A stretch of 64,000 nucleotides of DNA from Amylibacter sp. SFDW26 (lineage in GTDB: Bacteria; Pseudomonadota; Alphaproteobacteria; Rhodobacterales; Rhodobacteraceae), in NCBI RefSeq assembly GCF_009184395.1, contig NZ_WEIC01000001.1:762047-826046 (forward strand), read 5' to 3'. Under the pieces are notes generated by a model. The model searched no databases, was not told the DNA's origin, and was given only the letters and a program-made list of their open reading frames with translations. Positions 35,422 to 42,736 of this stretch are shown here, piece after piece (the first letter of the stretch is position 1; each line of letters begins with the position of its first letter). The position numbers were made by a program, and so were the translations under genes.

Positions 35422-37049
35422 TTCAGTTTTCAGATGGTTGTAGTATCCTCGAACGTGTTGAGAGGCATGCTATTGAACGACCAGATGAAAACGCTTTTGT
35501 CTACATCAGTGATCGTTCTAATCCTGGTCAAGCGCTTAGTTGGTCGGAGCTTTGGGCTAGGAGCGCGTTTATATCTGACTCTCTTCCAGTATCTAGTGTG
35601 AAACAACCTCTTGGTGTTTTGCTCTTTTGCCGTAACGACTTGCACTTTATTATAGGGCTACTGGCGATCTGGATGCGTGGAGGCTTCGCCATTCCTGGAA
35701 CGGGTAGCTTAAATCGCAAGATCCTTGAACGAAATATTCATATTCTCGATGCTAGCAGGCCAAATATCATCCTTCATGACTTAACGGATTTCGAGCTTGA
35801 GAAACTCCGCCCCAATGCGGGCGGTGCGGTTTTTCAAAGAATTGAACCGCTTTCGTCAGACAAAGCACGCTCAAGCCACGCATTATGTCAACGAGGTGGA
35901 GGGGTAGTACAGTTTTCATCAGGGACAACCTCCGCGCCGAAAGCGATTGTGCTTACGGAACAGATGATCGTGGAAAACTGCAAGGCAATTGCCAGTAGCT
36001 ATAATTTATCTCCGGAATCCGTTGGCGTGAATTGGTTACCACTTCATCATGACATGGGGCTTGTTGGCAGCGTTATATCTGCACTTTGGAGCGGTGCATT
36101 GTCCGTACTGCTCAAGCCAACATTATTTATCCAAAATCCGCTAAGCTGGCTTTCGACCATTAACAATTGGCGCGCCACCAGCATCAGCGCGCCCAATTTT
36201 GCCTACGCAAGTTTGGTTCATGCAGCACAAAGTGGACTACCGGACGACATAGATCTTTCTTGTCTTAAGACCGCCGTAATTGGTGGCGAGCCTGTCCGGA
36301 GAGCTACAGTTGAGGGCTTAATTGAGACATTTGAAACTGTCGGCCTTTCTCCTGACGCGCTCGCCCCCTGTTACGGACTTGCGGAAGCGACGTTACTTGT
36401 CAGCAGCGGACAACGCCGCGGAGGTCCGGTATTTGATAACGATGACACTGCGCTCTTGGGTTCGCCTATTGATGCATTGAAAGTTGAAGTTTGGAGAGAT
36501 GGTTTGCAATGCGCTGATGGCGAGGAGGGCGAAGTGGTCTTATCTGGACGTAGTGTTGGTCACATTGTTCCAATCGGAAAAGATTGGCGTAGTTTTGCAA
36601 ATCAGCACACGGCCCCACCCGTCTTTTCTGGCGATTTTGGCTTTGTCAAAGATGGTGAGCTTTGCGTCACGGGTCGCAAAGCCAACAAAATCATTCTCAG
36701 AGGTAGGAATATCTTCGCGGAAGATGTCGAGGGAATAGCTCAAGCCGCGGTGCCAGAGATGGTTCCAGGTGGTGTAGCCGCCTTTGGTATCGCACAAGAT
36801 TCAACAGAAGGTCTGTGTATACTCATCGAAGTACGCAAGTCCCAGGAATTCAATCATTTGTCAGAACTCAATTCGCAAGTTGGTTCAAGGTTAGGAGTCA
36901 AGTTGTCTCGAATAGTCATTCTACGAAATGCAAGCTTACCAAGAACAAGCAGTGGCAAAGTAATACGCGCCGCCGCCCGAGATCTGCTGATCAAAGGGGC
37001 CCTGAAAGAAAGGACCAGAGAAGATGTCATTCAAACCAACCACCGATAG
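35418..37049 (+). CDS. Fatty-acyl-AMP ligase-like adenylating enzyme
   Basis: 543 residues of the ANL superfamily. The P-loop is FSSGTTSAPKAI (166-177); the WLPLHHDMGLVGSVISAL motif, FIQNPLSWLSTINNWRAT and SAPNFAYASL are FAAL-type features shared with FadD32-like and DIP2-like ligases rather than CoA ligases. GDFGFVKDGELCVTGR and the C-terminal catalytic-lysine motif LPRTSSGKVIRAA are intact. Such enzymes make acyl-AMP and transfer the acyl group to a carrier protein; the ACP three genes on is the natural acceptor. Starts at GTG within the preceding stop (GTGA). Confidence 0.85.
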   Translation: MIQFSDGCSILERVERHAIERPDENAFVYISDRSNPGQALSWSELWARSAFISDSLPVSSVKQPLGVLLFCRNDLHFIIGLLAIWMRGGFAIPGTGSLNRKILERNIHILDASRPNIILHDLTDFELEKLRPNAGGAVFQRIEPLSSDKARSSHALCQRGGGVVQFSSGTTSAPKAIVLTEQMIVENCKAIASSYNLSPESVGVNWLPLHHDMGLVGSVISALWSGALSVLLKPTLFIQNPLSWLSTINNWRATSISAPNFAYASLVHAAQSGLPDDIDLSCLKTAVIGGEPVRRATVEGLIETFETVGLSPDALAPCYGLAEATLLVSSGQRRGGPVFDNDDTALLGSPIDALKVEVWRDGLQCADGEEGEVVLSGRSVGHIVPIGKDWRSFANQHTAPPVFSGDFGFVKDGELCVTGRKANKIILRGRNIFAEDVEGIAQAAVPEMVPGGVAAFGIAQDSTEGLCILIEVRKSQEFNHLSELNSQVGSRLGVKLSRIVILRNASLPRTSSGKVIRAAARDLLIKGALKERTREDVIQTNHR

Positions 37050-38214
37050 CTTTATCAGACGACCGATTAATACTGCTGATCCCGGCCGTGTCTATGACAA
37101 TGTTCGCGCGGAAGGAGATATCCTTTGGTCTTCTTCCATGCGAATTTGGCTTGTTCTTTCAAAGAGCGCCGCCACGGAGGCACTAAGAAACCGAGATTTA
37201 CACACATTCAACCTGAGCAATCTATATAATCGCCTGGCCCGACAAACAGAGTATCAGCTGGAAGCTCTTGCGCATCTCGCTACATTCTTACCGATTGTGC
37301 AAGAGGGGGAGCGCCATAAGAAATTGCGCAGCCTTTTTGGCAGATTCTTAGCGGATAACCAGGATGCTTATCTAAGTGCATACGCTCAATCATCCCGAGA
37401 GCTTCTTGATACCTTAAAGGAAAACGGTGGGGGGGACTTTGCAACAGAATACGCGGACCGTATTCATAGCGACGCTATTGGTAGAATCTGCGATATTGCG
37501 CCCGAAAGGCGAGCCTGGATGGCGCAAAAGACGTTTGCCGAAGGCATCTTGGGTGTCGACATGCACTTATCCTCTGTCCAGAACGCCACAATCCGGGTTC
37601 GAGAGCTTTTTTCTCACTATGACGAGGTTCTTAGAAGTTCTGCTGAGAATGACATCTTGGCTAATATGGGGCAACACTTCGAAGCAGCAGGCATGCCAGC
37701 CGATCACGACTCCAAGGCATCATTTTTGACAGCTCTGACAGTACTTGGTGGAGACACGACGGCGGGAACGCTCAGCTTGGGGTTGGGGCGGCTCCTAGAC
37801 GCTTTCGAGGGTCGAATAAGTGCACAACAATGGCCCGATCAAAAAAACCTAGTTGAAGAGTTTCTCAGATTATCTGCTGCGATCCAGACCGTCTATCGTG
37901 TTGCAAACAAACCCACGATGATTGCCGATCAAAATATCGCAAAAGGCGAAACGGTCCTGATAAATCTATCAGCTGCGAACCGCGACCCAACCGCTTATGA
38001 GTGCCCTCATCAGTTCAACGAAAACCACCAGGCTGGTATACAATTTGGTACTGGCCGGCATTTCTGTAGCGGTATGACATTAACACGTAAGGCGGTTGCG
38101 ATATCGCTGGAGCATCTTTCTGAGTTCTCAGAGATCGTTGCGCGTGAAGGACGGTCATTCAGTGAAGACCGAATTGCTACGAAATACTCAAAATTCCCTA
38201 TCACACTGGAGTAA
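37024..38214 (+). CDS. Cytochrome P450
   Basis: 396-residue soluble bacterial P450. Heme loop FGTGRHFCSG with the ligand Cys at about 348, I-helix LGGDTTAGTLSLG with the acid-Thr pair, and K-helix ExxR in VEEFLRLS; the VINLSAANRDPTAY region is also typical. It starts inside the end of the ligase gene (26-bp overlap) and stops three bases before the ACP gene, so the carrier-bound acyl chain is the obvious substrate, as in NovI-type and BioI-type P450s that act on thioester-tethered substrates. No ferredoxin or reductase partner is encoded in the island. Confidence 0.93.
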   Translation: MSFKPTTDSFIRRPINTADPGRVYDNVRAEGDILWSSSMRIWLVLSKSAATEALRNRDLHTFNLSNLYNRLARQTEYQLEALAHLATFLPIVQEGERHKKLRSLFGRFLADNQDAYLSAYAQSSRELLDTLKENGGGDFATEYADRIHSDAIGRICDIAPERRAWMAQKTFAEGILGVDMHLSSVQNATIRVRELFSHYDEVLRSSAENDILANMGQHFEAAGMPADHDSKASFLTALTVLGGDTTAGTLSLGLGRLLDAFEGRISAQQWPDQKNLVEEFLRLSAAIQTVYRVANKPTMIADQNIAKGETVLINLSAANRDPTAYECPHQFNENHQAGIQFGTGRHFCSGMTLTRKAVAISLEHLSEFSEIVAREGRSFSEDRIATKYSKFPITLE

Positions 38215-38217
38215 ACA

Positions 38218-38451
38218 ATGAACAAGCAGGAACTTATTGATCTTTCCTTAGAAAGATTGCAAAAATTTCTAGGTCGCGAAGTAAGCGAAAAAGACCTCGA
38301 CATCGGATATGATAGTTTAGGAGCGGATTCGATGGACATGGTGGTGTTGGCGTTTGATCTTGAACAACACCTTGGCAAGCCGATAGCTCCAGAAATCTTT
38401 CTAGAACATGAGACACTCCGGGCAGCGCTAGAAGATGTGATAGCTCGATGA
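38218..38451 (+). CDS. Acyl carrier protein
   Basis: 77 residues, acidic, four-helix ACP with the phosphopantetheine site Ser38 in SLGADSMDMV (the family pattern is DSL). Distinct from housekeeping AcpP by its sequence around the site and by its place in the operon. Its TGA overlaps the next ATG by four bases. Likely loaded by the upstream adenylating enzyme. Confidence 0.93.
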   Translation: MNKQELIDLSLERLQKFLGREVSEKDLDIGYDSLGADSMDMVVLAFDLEQHLGKPIAPEIFLEHETLRAALEDVIAR

Positions 38452-39329
38452 ACGACCTCACCAGGATAGACAAGCAATCGCGCATTTTTCTGATTTTCCA
38501 AATGGCAAAGGTTGCGTCGCGGTCATGGTATCAATTGTTGAGTCATAACTTTCCTGATGCGATGATAAGTCACTTTCATGTCATTTCGACCAAACGAACT
38601 ACTAAGTACCACGAACTTGCCGCGGCCAAGCCCCCTTCGCAGACCATAAAGCACTTAGTAGACCGCGGCTTGAGCTGTCCAGATGCCCGAGCGACGGAGT
38701 TTATAGAAGAGGGGTGCTGGGTTGGCCCACCGGCAACCATAATTACTGGTGTCCGCGATCCGGTCGCTCGGGCAATCTCAGCCGTCACCTTTTTGGGAGA
38801 TCGATATGGATATGAGAGACTTCCAATAGCTCAGCGGGATAATGCTACACCGGAGAATGTACTCGAAGTATTTCACCGAGCTCTTGCAGTAGCTCGCGGA
38901 CAGGACGCTTGTGACGACACTTTCGTTACTCTTTTGGCTGAGATGATTGGGAGCTATGATCTATGGCTCGAAGAAGAGCTGTCTCCCGCATTTGGATTTA
39001 ACTTTGAATCAGTAGCCTTTGACCGAAATGCAGGCGCAATTCTGCTTGATAATATACACAAGGCACTTGTTTACCGAATGGAGGATCTCAAAGTACCTTT
39101 GGCACATGAACGATTGATGAGAACGGCCAGCATGTTTATTGGAAAGTCTTTGTCCCATTTTCCGTCTCCTAACCAGGGTAATGAGACACGTTACCAGGCA
39201 TTTTATAAGCAAGTGGTCTCTCAGTTGTGTCTTTCGGATGATGAGTTGGATTGGTTCTATAACAACGACACAGTCAAGAAATTCTATACTGAGGAGGAAG
39301 TGGGTGTTTTTCGAAAGCGGTGGAGCTAG
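38448..39329 (+). CDS. Sulfotransferase-fold protein (NKWYS/capsule-synthesis-like)
   Basis: 293 residues. An N-terminal P-loop-like IFLIFQMAKVASRSWYQLL (residues 12-30) and the internal ITGVRDPVARAISAVTF (about 98-114) match the 5'- and 3'-phosphate-binding segments of PAPS sulfotransferases. The C-terminal NDTVKKFYTEEEVGVFRKRW resembles the NKWYS family of putative capsular polysaccharide proteins, which share this fold. No membrane helix. It might sulfate a hydroxyl made by the P450, but donor use is not proven. Last gene of the operon. Confidence 0.7.
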   Translation: MNDLTRIDKQSRIFLIFQMAKVASRSWYQLLSHNFPDAMISHFHVISTKRTTKYHELAAAKPPSQTIKHLVDRGLSCPDARATEFIEEGCWVGPPATIITGVRDPVARAISAVTFLGDRYGYERLPIAQRDNATPENVLEVFHRALAVARGQDACDDTFVTLLAEMIGSYDLWLEEELSPAFGFNFESVAFDRNAGAILLDNIHKALVYRMEDLKVPLAHERLMRTASMFIGKSLSHFPSPNQGNETRYQAFYKQVVSQLCLSDDELDWFYNNDTVKKFYTEEEVGVFRKRWS

Positions 39330-39516
39330 GTAGAGGCCAGCTTCTACGCAGCTATGGAAAGATCAGACATGACCCCATCGGAAGGGGTTCGTTCGTAGGA
39401 TGCCGCTAAGGCAGAATAATATGGGAACTTCTGAAGGTCTGATGAATTTTCCCCAAACGTCATAACCGACCTATTCCCCGTTCAGCCCGTGTGGCCAGTT
39501 GCGTTGATCTGACTTC

Positions 39517-39591
39517 GGGAGTGGGCAAAACTTGGGGGTCTCATGCCGCTGTCATGGCATTTGAAACTGACAAACGTCCATCAAGAACGGC
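39517..39591 (+). repeat. Right 75-bp IS end, inverted partner of 34448-34522
   Basis: Begins GGGAGTGGGCAAAAC and encodes MPLSWHLKLTNVHQER from 39543, then diverges and hits a stop (TGA at about 39600), so the IS body is lost. Opposite orientation to the left copy, thereby closing a 4,994-bp cargo (34523-39516). Confidence 0.85.
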
Positions 39592-39876
39592 CGCTCGGGT
39601 GACTGCCACGTTATGTGCCCCGCGCGGAGACCATCTCATCTGGCGGCGTTTCCCCAAGTACCTACCCATTTTGAATTTCTACCTCCACTTGTTTTACGCA
39701 TGTGTTTGGCTTCAGGTGATTATGTAGACTTTTTTACAGATGAAACTGACTATGAAGCGGTAATATTAGACTTCGGAATTAAAGATGGAAGCATTGTAAT
39801 GGAAATCTTTTAAATGTCCGCTTTGTCCGTCATAGCGGACATTCGACCCCTCTACTCACAGTCTTATAATTGAAAA

Positions 39877-39933
39877 AACTAAGTAGTTGTTTTTATTTGA
39901 TTTGAAATCCCATTAATTACGTGATCCGACAAC
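39877..39933. repeat. 57-bp repeat, copy A
   Basis: Matches 46270-46326 at 52 of 57 positions, same orientation, including 22 identical bases at the right end (..TTACGTGATCCGACAAC). It directly adjoins the tniQ-flank copy that begins near 39929. Confidence 0.85.
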
Positions 39934-40252
39934 CAATATCGGAACTTCGATATAATGGGATTCCGAGTACAGATAAAATCCCCCTATTTGATAATCCTTC
40001 AATCTTCGAGATTTTGAGAGAAATGCTCTAAGTAGCATTTAGCACCCATCAGAACGAAGCTAGCAACACCATATGGCCTGTGAAGCTTCATGACATTCGC
40101 TGGGTCAGGTCAGCTTGGAAATGCTGTGCTAGAAAAATGTTCAATCGTCGGCATATAGCCACGACTAGATTTCAACAGTATATTAGAAATTCGATAATGA
40201 ATGTTATAAATAAGGTAAGCATCTTATCTGGTATCTTTGAAGCAAGTGAACG
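39929..40252 (-). pseudogene. Decayed copy of the tniQ/mini-antitoxin region
   Basis: 39929-40075 aligns with 32895-33055 and 40071-40252 with 33376-33562; about 320 bp are missing at the junction. It keeps the end of the Phd-like frame (minus strand, GVASFVLMGAKCYLEHFSQ to a TGA at 39999-40001) fused to an internal piece of tniQ whose reading frame is broken. Clearly non-functional for transposition. Confidence 0.75.
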
Positions 40253-40314
40253 ATGGATCGCCAGCTACAATTAGAGCAGCTGACGAAGCTTTACTGATTT
40301 ATCATATACGAGAA

Positions 40315-41289
40315 TTAAGGTTTGTCTGTTTCTCGTAATTTACCAAAGAATAGCTCACGAGGCCGCTGGAGTATATTTACAAATTGAAAAACTTGGCCAC
40401 CAGAATAGCGAATTAATACTGCAACGGCTGCAAGATATGCAATTTCGCGTTTTATAGCATTCAAATTATCCCATAAAGTTTTGTCCAGACTGAATTTATT
40501 TATGCAATAAAATATAATAACCACACAACATATACTTGCCGCTATACGAACACCGTGCCCCAATATTAGTACAATTCCTAATATGGTCAGGATGATTGGA
40601 AAGTTAGTCCAAGACTTTACATGATCAAGGCCATAAAATGCTCCCCCTGCAAGTAAGACCACAGCAATAGAAATACGGATCGTAAACCTAGAGAGAACTA
40701 AGTTTGGAAGATTAGCGGGGGCCCCCCTACTCATTACGCTCCTATCAAAACTATATGTACCAGAGCCCATTAAAGCTAAAACAAAGCAGAAGCCAGATAA
40801 GCCAATATCACGTATCTGAACTATCATTGCTGGTGTTAAAAAGGTGCTGTTTTCTATATTTTCGCCTGGCGTTGTTAAAACTGGTAAGGCGGCAACAAAT
40901 GACCACATTAATAAACCAAATACGATTGCTAACGGTCTTACAAATAGCCCGGAAACAAGTGCGATACCCGCAAATAATTCAAATGCGGAAAGTGTTGTCA
41001 TAAACATCCAAGGCGAAAGTATGCCATTTGAAAAAAGGTAATCTTGAAAGAAGGCATTTATATAACCGTCGGGTGCTAGGTATTTGTTAACTAGCGCATC
41101 TGCGCGTAATGGATCTATTGCGCGTGAAAGCTTCCACCAACCACCTATTATAAATACGGCTCCTAAGCCTATGCGCAATATTAATGCAATAAGATCTGCA
41201 TCTTTATTTGTTAATTGTGTTGAACCACTATTCGATATTTTTTCCCATAGTGTCTGAGTTTCAACGGAATGTGTTGAACGTTGTGTCAT
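40315..41289 (-). CDS. DoxX/DoxD-like polytopic membrane protein
   Basis: 324 residues with about eight hydrophobic helices. The first half matches DoxX-type proteins: LRIGLGAVFIIGGWWKLSRA, a loop with YLAPDGYINAFFQDYLF, then helices with GIALVSGLFVRPLAIVFGLLMW. The second half has four more helices without a clear family. DoxD/DoxX proteins include the thiosulfate:quinone oxidoreductase membrane subunit and redox-linked proteins. The ATG at 41289 follows GGAGAA; an earlier in-frame ATG at 41334 does not. Downstream of the small exported protein on the same strand. Confidence 0.75.
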   Translation of the reverse strand: MTQRSTHSVETQTLWEKISNSGSTQLTNKDADLIALILRIGLGAVFIIGGWWKLSRAIDPLRADALVNKYLAPDGYINAFFQDYLFSNGILSPWMFMTTLSAFELFAGIALVSGLFVRPLAIVFGLLMWSFVAALPVLTTPGENIENSTFLTPAMIVQIRDIGLSGFCFVLALMGSGTYSFDRSVMSRGAPANLPNLVLSRFTIRISIAVVLLAGGAFYGLDHVKSWTNFPIILTILGIVLILGHGVRIAASICCVVIIFYCINKFSLDKTLWDNLNAIKREIAYLAAVAVLIRYSGGQVFQFVNILQRPRELFFGKLRETDKP

Positions 41290-41345
41290 TTGGATTCTCC
41301 AAAAATTGAATTGAAATGTTTTTTTTGCGCTCAATCGCGCTTAGT

Positions 41346-41699
41346 TTAAATTCGTCTTTTTGGAGGTTTTGGTTCTAACTTGACTGTTGTTCCTCTTAAT
41401 GGGTCTTTTTCATATTGATGGTTGTTTTGTTCTGTTGAACCATATGCAAAAATTTTACCTGAATAAAAAAGAGCATTGGAACACAGCTCCGCACATCTGT
41501 TTCCACTATTTTCATACTGTCTATCTTGTTTTGATTTTAAATTCTGCTCATCACATGCGTATGAGGTACATGAGAGAGAGTTTATCTGGATTGCAGCATA
41601 ATTAGTCTTCAACGTAAAATCCCTGACCAAGCTGCTGCTAGTTAGGATACTGAGAATAATCACTAGGTGTAAAAAGACATAAATCGACTTGTTTAACAT
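41346..41699 (-). CDS. Small exported Cys-containing protein of unknown function
   Basis: 117 residues with an N-terminal signal-like helix (SIYVFLHLVIILSILTSSSL). The mature part contains four cysteines (SCTSYACDE and RCAELCSN), which could form disulfides, and a very basic C-terminus (KLEPKPPKRRI). No family recognised. 56 bp upstream of the DoxX-like gene and probably cotranscribed. Confidence 0.5.
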   Translation of the reverse strand: MLNKSIYVFLHLVIILSILTSSSLVRDFTLKTNYAAIQINSLSCTSYACDEQNLKSKQDRQYENSGNRCAELCSNALFYSGKIFAYGSTEQNNHQYEKDPLRGTTVKLEPKPPKRRI

Positions 41700-41726
41700 T
41701 ACTTTAACTTGCTCTATCTGCCATCA

Positions 41727-41936
41727 TCAAGCCAGCACGCCAGTGCATAATGGACGCCGGTAAACCTTGCCAATACCTAATGACCCCAATAACCCTAAAC
41801 TGACAATAAAACCCACATAGGAGACGGGTAAATCAAAGCTGCTTTGAATGATGAGTACTAGTGCCAATAATACAGATTGATGAAAACCATTTCCCATCAA
41901 TCTGAACCTTATTGCGATAGCCGTTGAGGTATTCAA
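41727..41936 (-). CDS. Possible membrane-protein fragment, 69 residues
   Basis: One strong hydrophobic segment (SVLLALVLIIQSS, then YVGFIVSLGLLGSLGIG) in a short frame with no clear Shine-Dalgarno. It may be the relic of a transporter interrupted at both ends. Included because the hydrophobic pattern is protein-like; low certainty. Confidence 0.25.
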   Translation of the reverse strand: MNTSTAIAIRFRLMGNGFHQSVLLALVLIIQSSFDLPVSYVGFIVSLGLLGSLGIGKVYRRPLCTGVLA

Positions 41937-42062
41937 AGTGGAAACTTTCTGTTTAAAAACAAGGGTTATGTTAAATCTTATTGTTTTAGTAAGATATATA
42001 GTTGGTTTTACTTTTCAGAATTAATTAGCTGTCGTCAATATGATAATTGAGAGGTTTTCAAA

Positions 42063-42185
42063 ATGAGCGAATTACCCCCACAATTGCCCGAACATGGTAT
42101 TACAACAGCACTTATTTTTACTCCCTGTGCTTTGGATAACGAATGGCAACGCACCAAGCCAATACGGCCTCAGAAGCTATTATAA
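42063..42185 (+). CDS. Possible 40-residue peptide
   Basis: ATG preceded by GAGAGG at eight bases. Reads MSELPPQLPEHGITTALIFT and ends RPQKLL. No family recognised. It could be a degraded gene start, because the following sequence is non-coding. Low certainty. Confidence 0.25.
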   Translation: MSELPPQLPEHGITTALIFTPCALDNEWQRTKPIRPQKLL

Positions 42186-42313
42186 AGACTCCTCAATTTT
42201 GCTTTTGAAGATCACAGAGCTAGAGCACAATCTCAGAATTCTGATCAGAAGATATTTAAGTATGAGCCCTGCTCTACAACTAAGTAGCAATCTTATTCAT
42301 AACCTTAGATAAT

Positions 42314-42430
42314 TAAAAACTGGTGATCACAATCCTTGTTAAGTGATCACCAGTTACGTCCAATAAGAAACACTCAAAGAGGAGTTTCATCTCTTACATC
42401 GCAGGGACGATCAGGGATAAGAAATTCGCA
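42314..42430 (-). ncRNA. Candidate small RNA with terminator hairpin (module B)
   Basis: On the minus strand a hairpin (GAAACTC, loop, GAGTGTTTC, near 42400-42365) is followed by a perfect 13-bp stem (42343-42355 with 42318-42330) and TTTTTAATT. The layout, 5' hairpin plus CTCCTC-type loop plus terminator, resembles stress sRNAs of Rhodobacteraceae. A related module lies at the 3' end of the gbcB-like gene. Promoter not identified. Confidence 0.35.
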
Positions 42431-42617
42431 TCAATTCATACGTATGTCTTGGGATTGAGAATAGTACATAAGTGGTTGATCCACTAATTATTTAACGACA
42501 TAAATTTTATCTTTTCGACATAAAATCTCCAATTTCTCCTTCAGAATTGGCCATAAGTATAAATGTATCAATGCGCCAATTAATTGATAAGCCGAATAGA
42601 GTTTTTAACTTAATATT

Positions 42618-42671
42618 AATTAAAAAAAATAATGCTGGTGATCATCAAACTTGTCAGATGACCACCAGCTA
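42618..42671 (-). terminator. Terminator of the gbcA-gbcB unit (module A)
   Basis: Minus-strand stem GCTGGTGGTCATC / GATGATCACCAGC, which pairs fully only in minus-strand RNA thanks to a G-U pair, followed by ATTATTTTTTTTAATT. It starts about 66 bp after the gbcB-like stop. The stem is related in sequence to that of module B at 42318-42355. Confidence 0.8.
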
Positions 42672-42736
42672 CCTGCTGCTAGATATTACCACAGGAAGGT
42701 TCTAATACCTACAGCACAGGAGGTATCTTTATACCT

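Larger units (their letters stand above)
39330..40314. other. Gene-free stretch with IS and tniQ remnants
   Basis: 39330-39516 is the operon's 3' flank without a recognisable gene. 39517-39591 is an IS end. 39592-39815 has a short open frame ending ...FTDETDYEAVILDFGIKDGS that may be the tail of a lost gene. 39877-40252 is a decayed tniQ-region copy. The rest is AT-rich and without visible signals. Confidence 0.6.
41937..42736. other. 800-bp stretch with a mini-ORF and two hairpin modules
   Basis: Contains a 40-residue frame (42063-42185), two related hairpins (42318-42355 and 42634-42669) and otherwise AT-rich sequence without a recognisable gene. Confidence 0.6.

Noticed and set aside
39370-39388. 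Terminator after the biosynthetic operon (ACCCC / GGGGT hairpin)
   Set aside because: Only five base pairs and no T-run.
39491-39727. 78-residue open frame over the right IS end
   Set aside because: It reads the IS end in a frame different from the conserved MPLSWHLKLTNVHQER frame and has no ribosome site.
42400-42620. Very short frames between the two hairpin modules
   Set aside because: The longest are about 15 codons with no conservation evidence; more likely leader or non-coding sequence.
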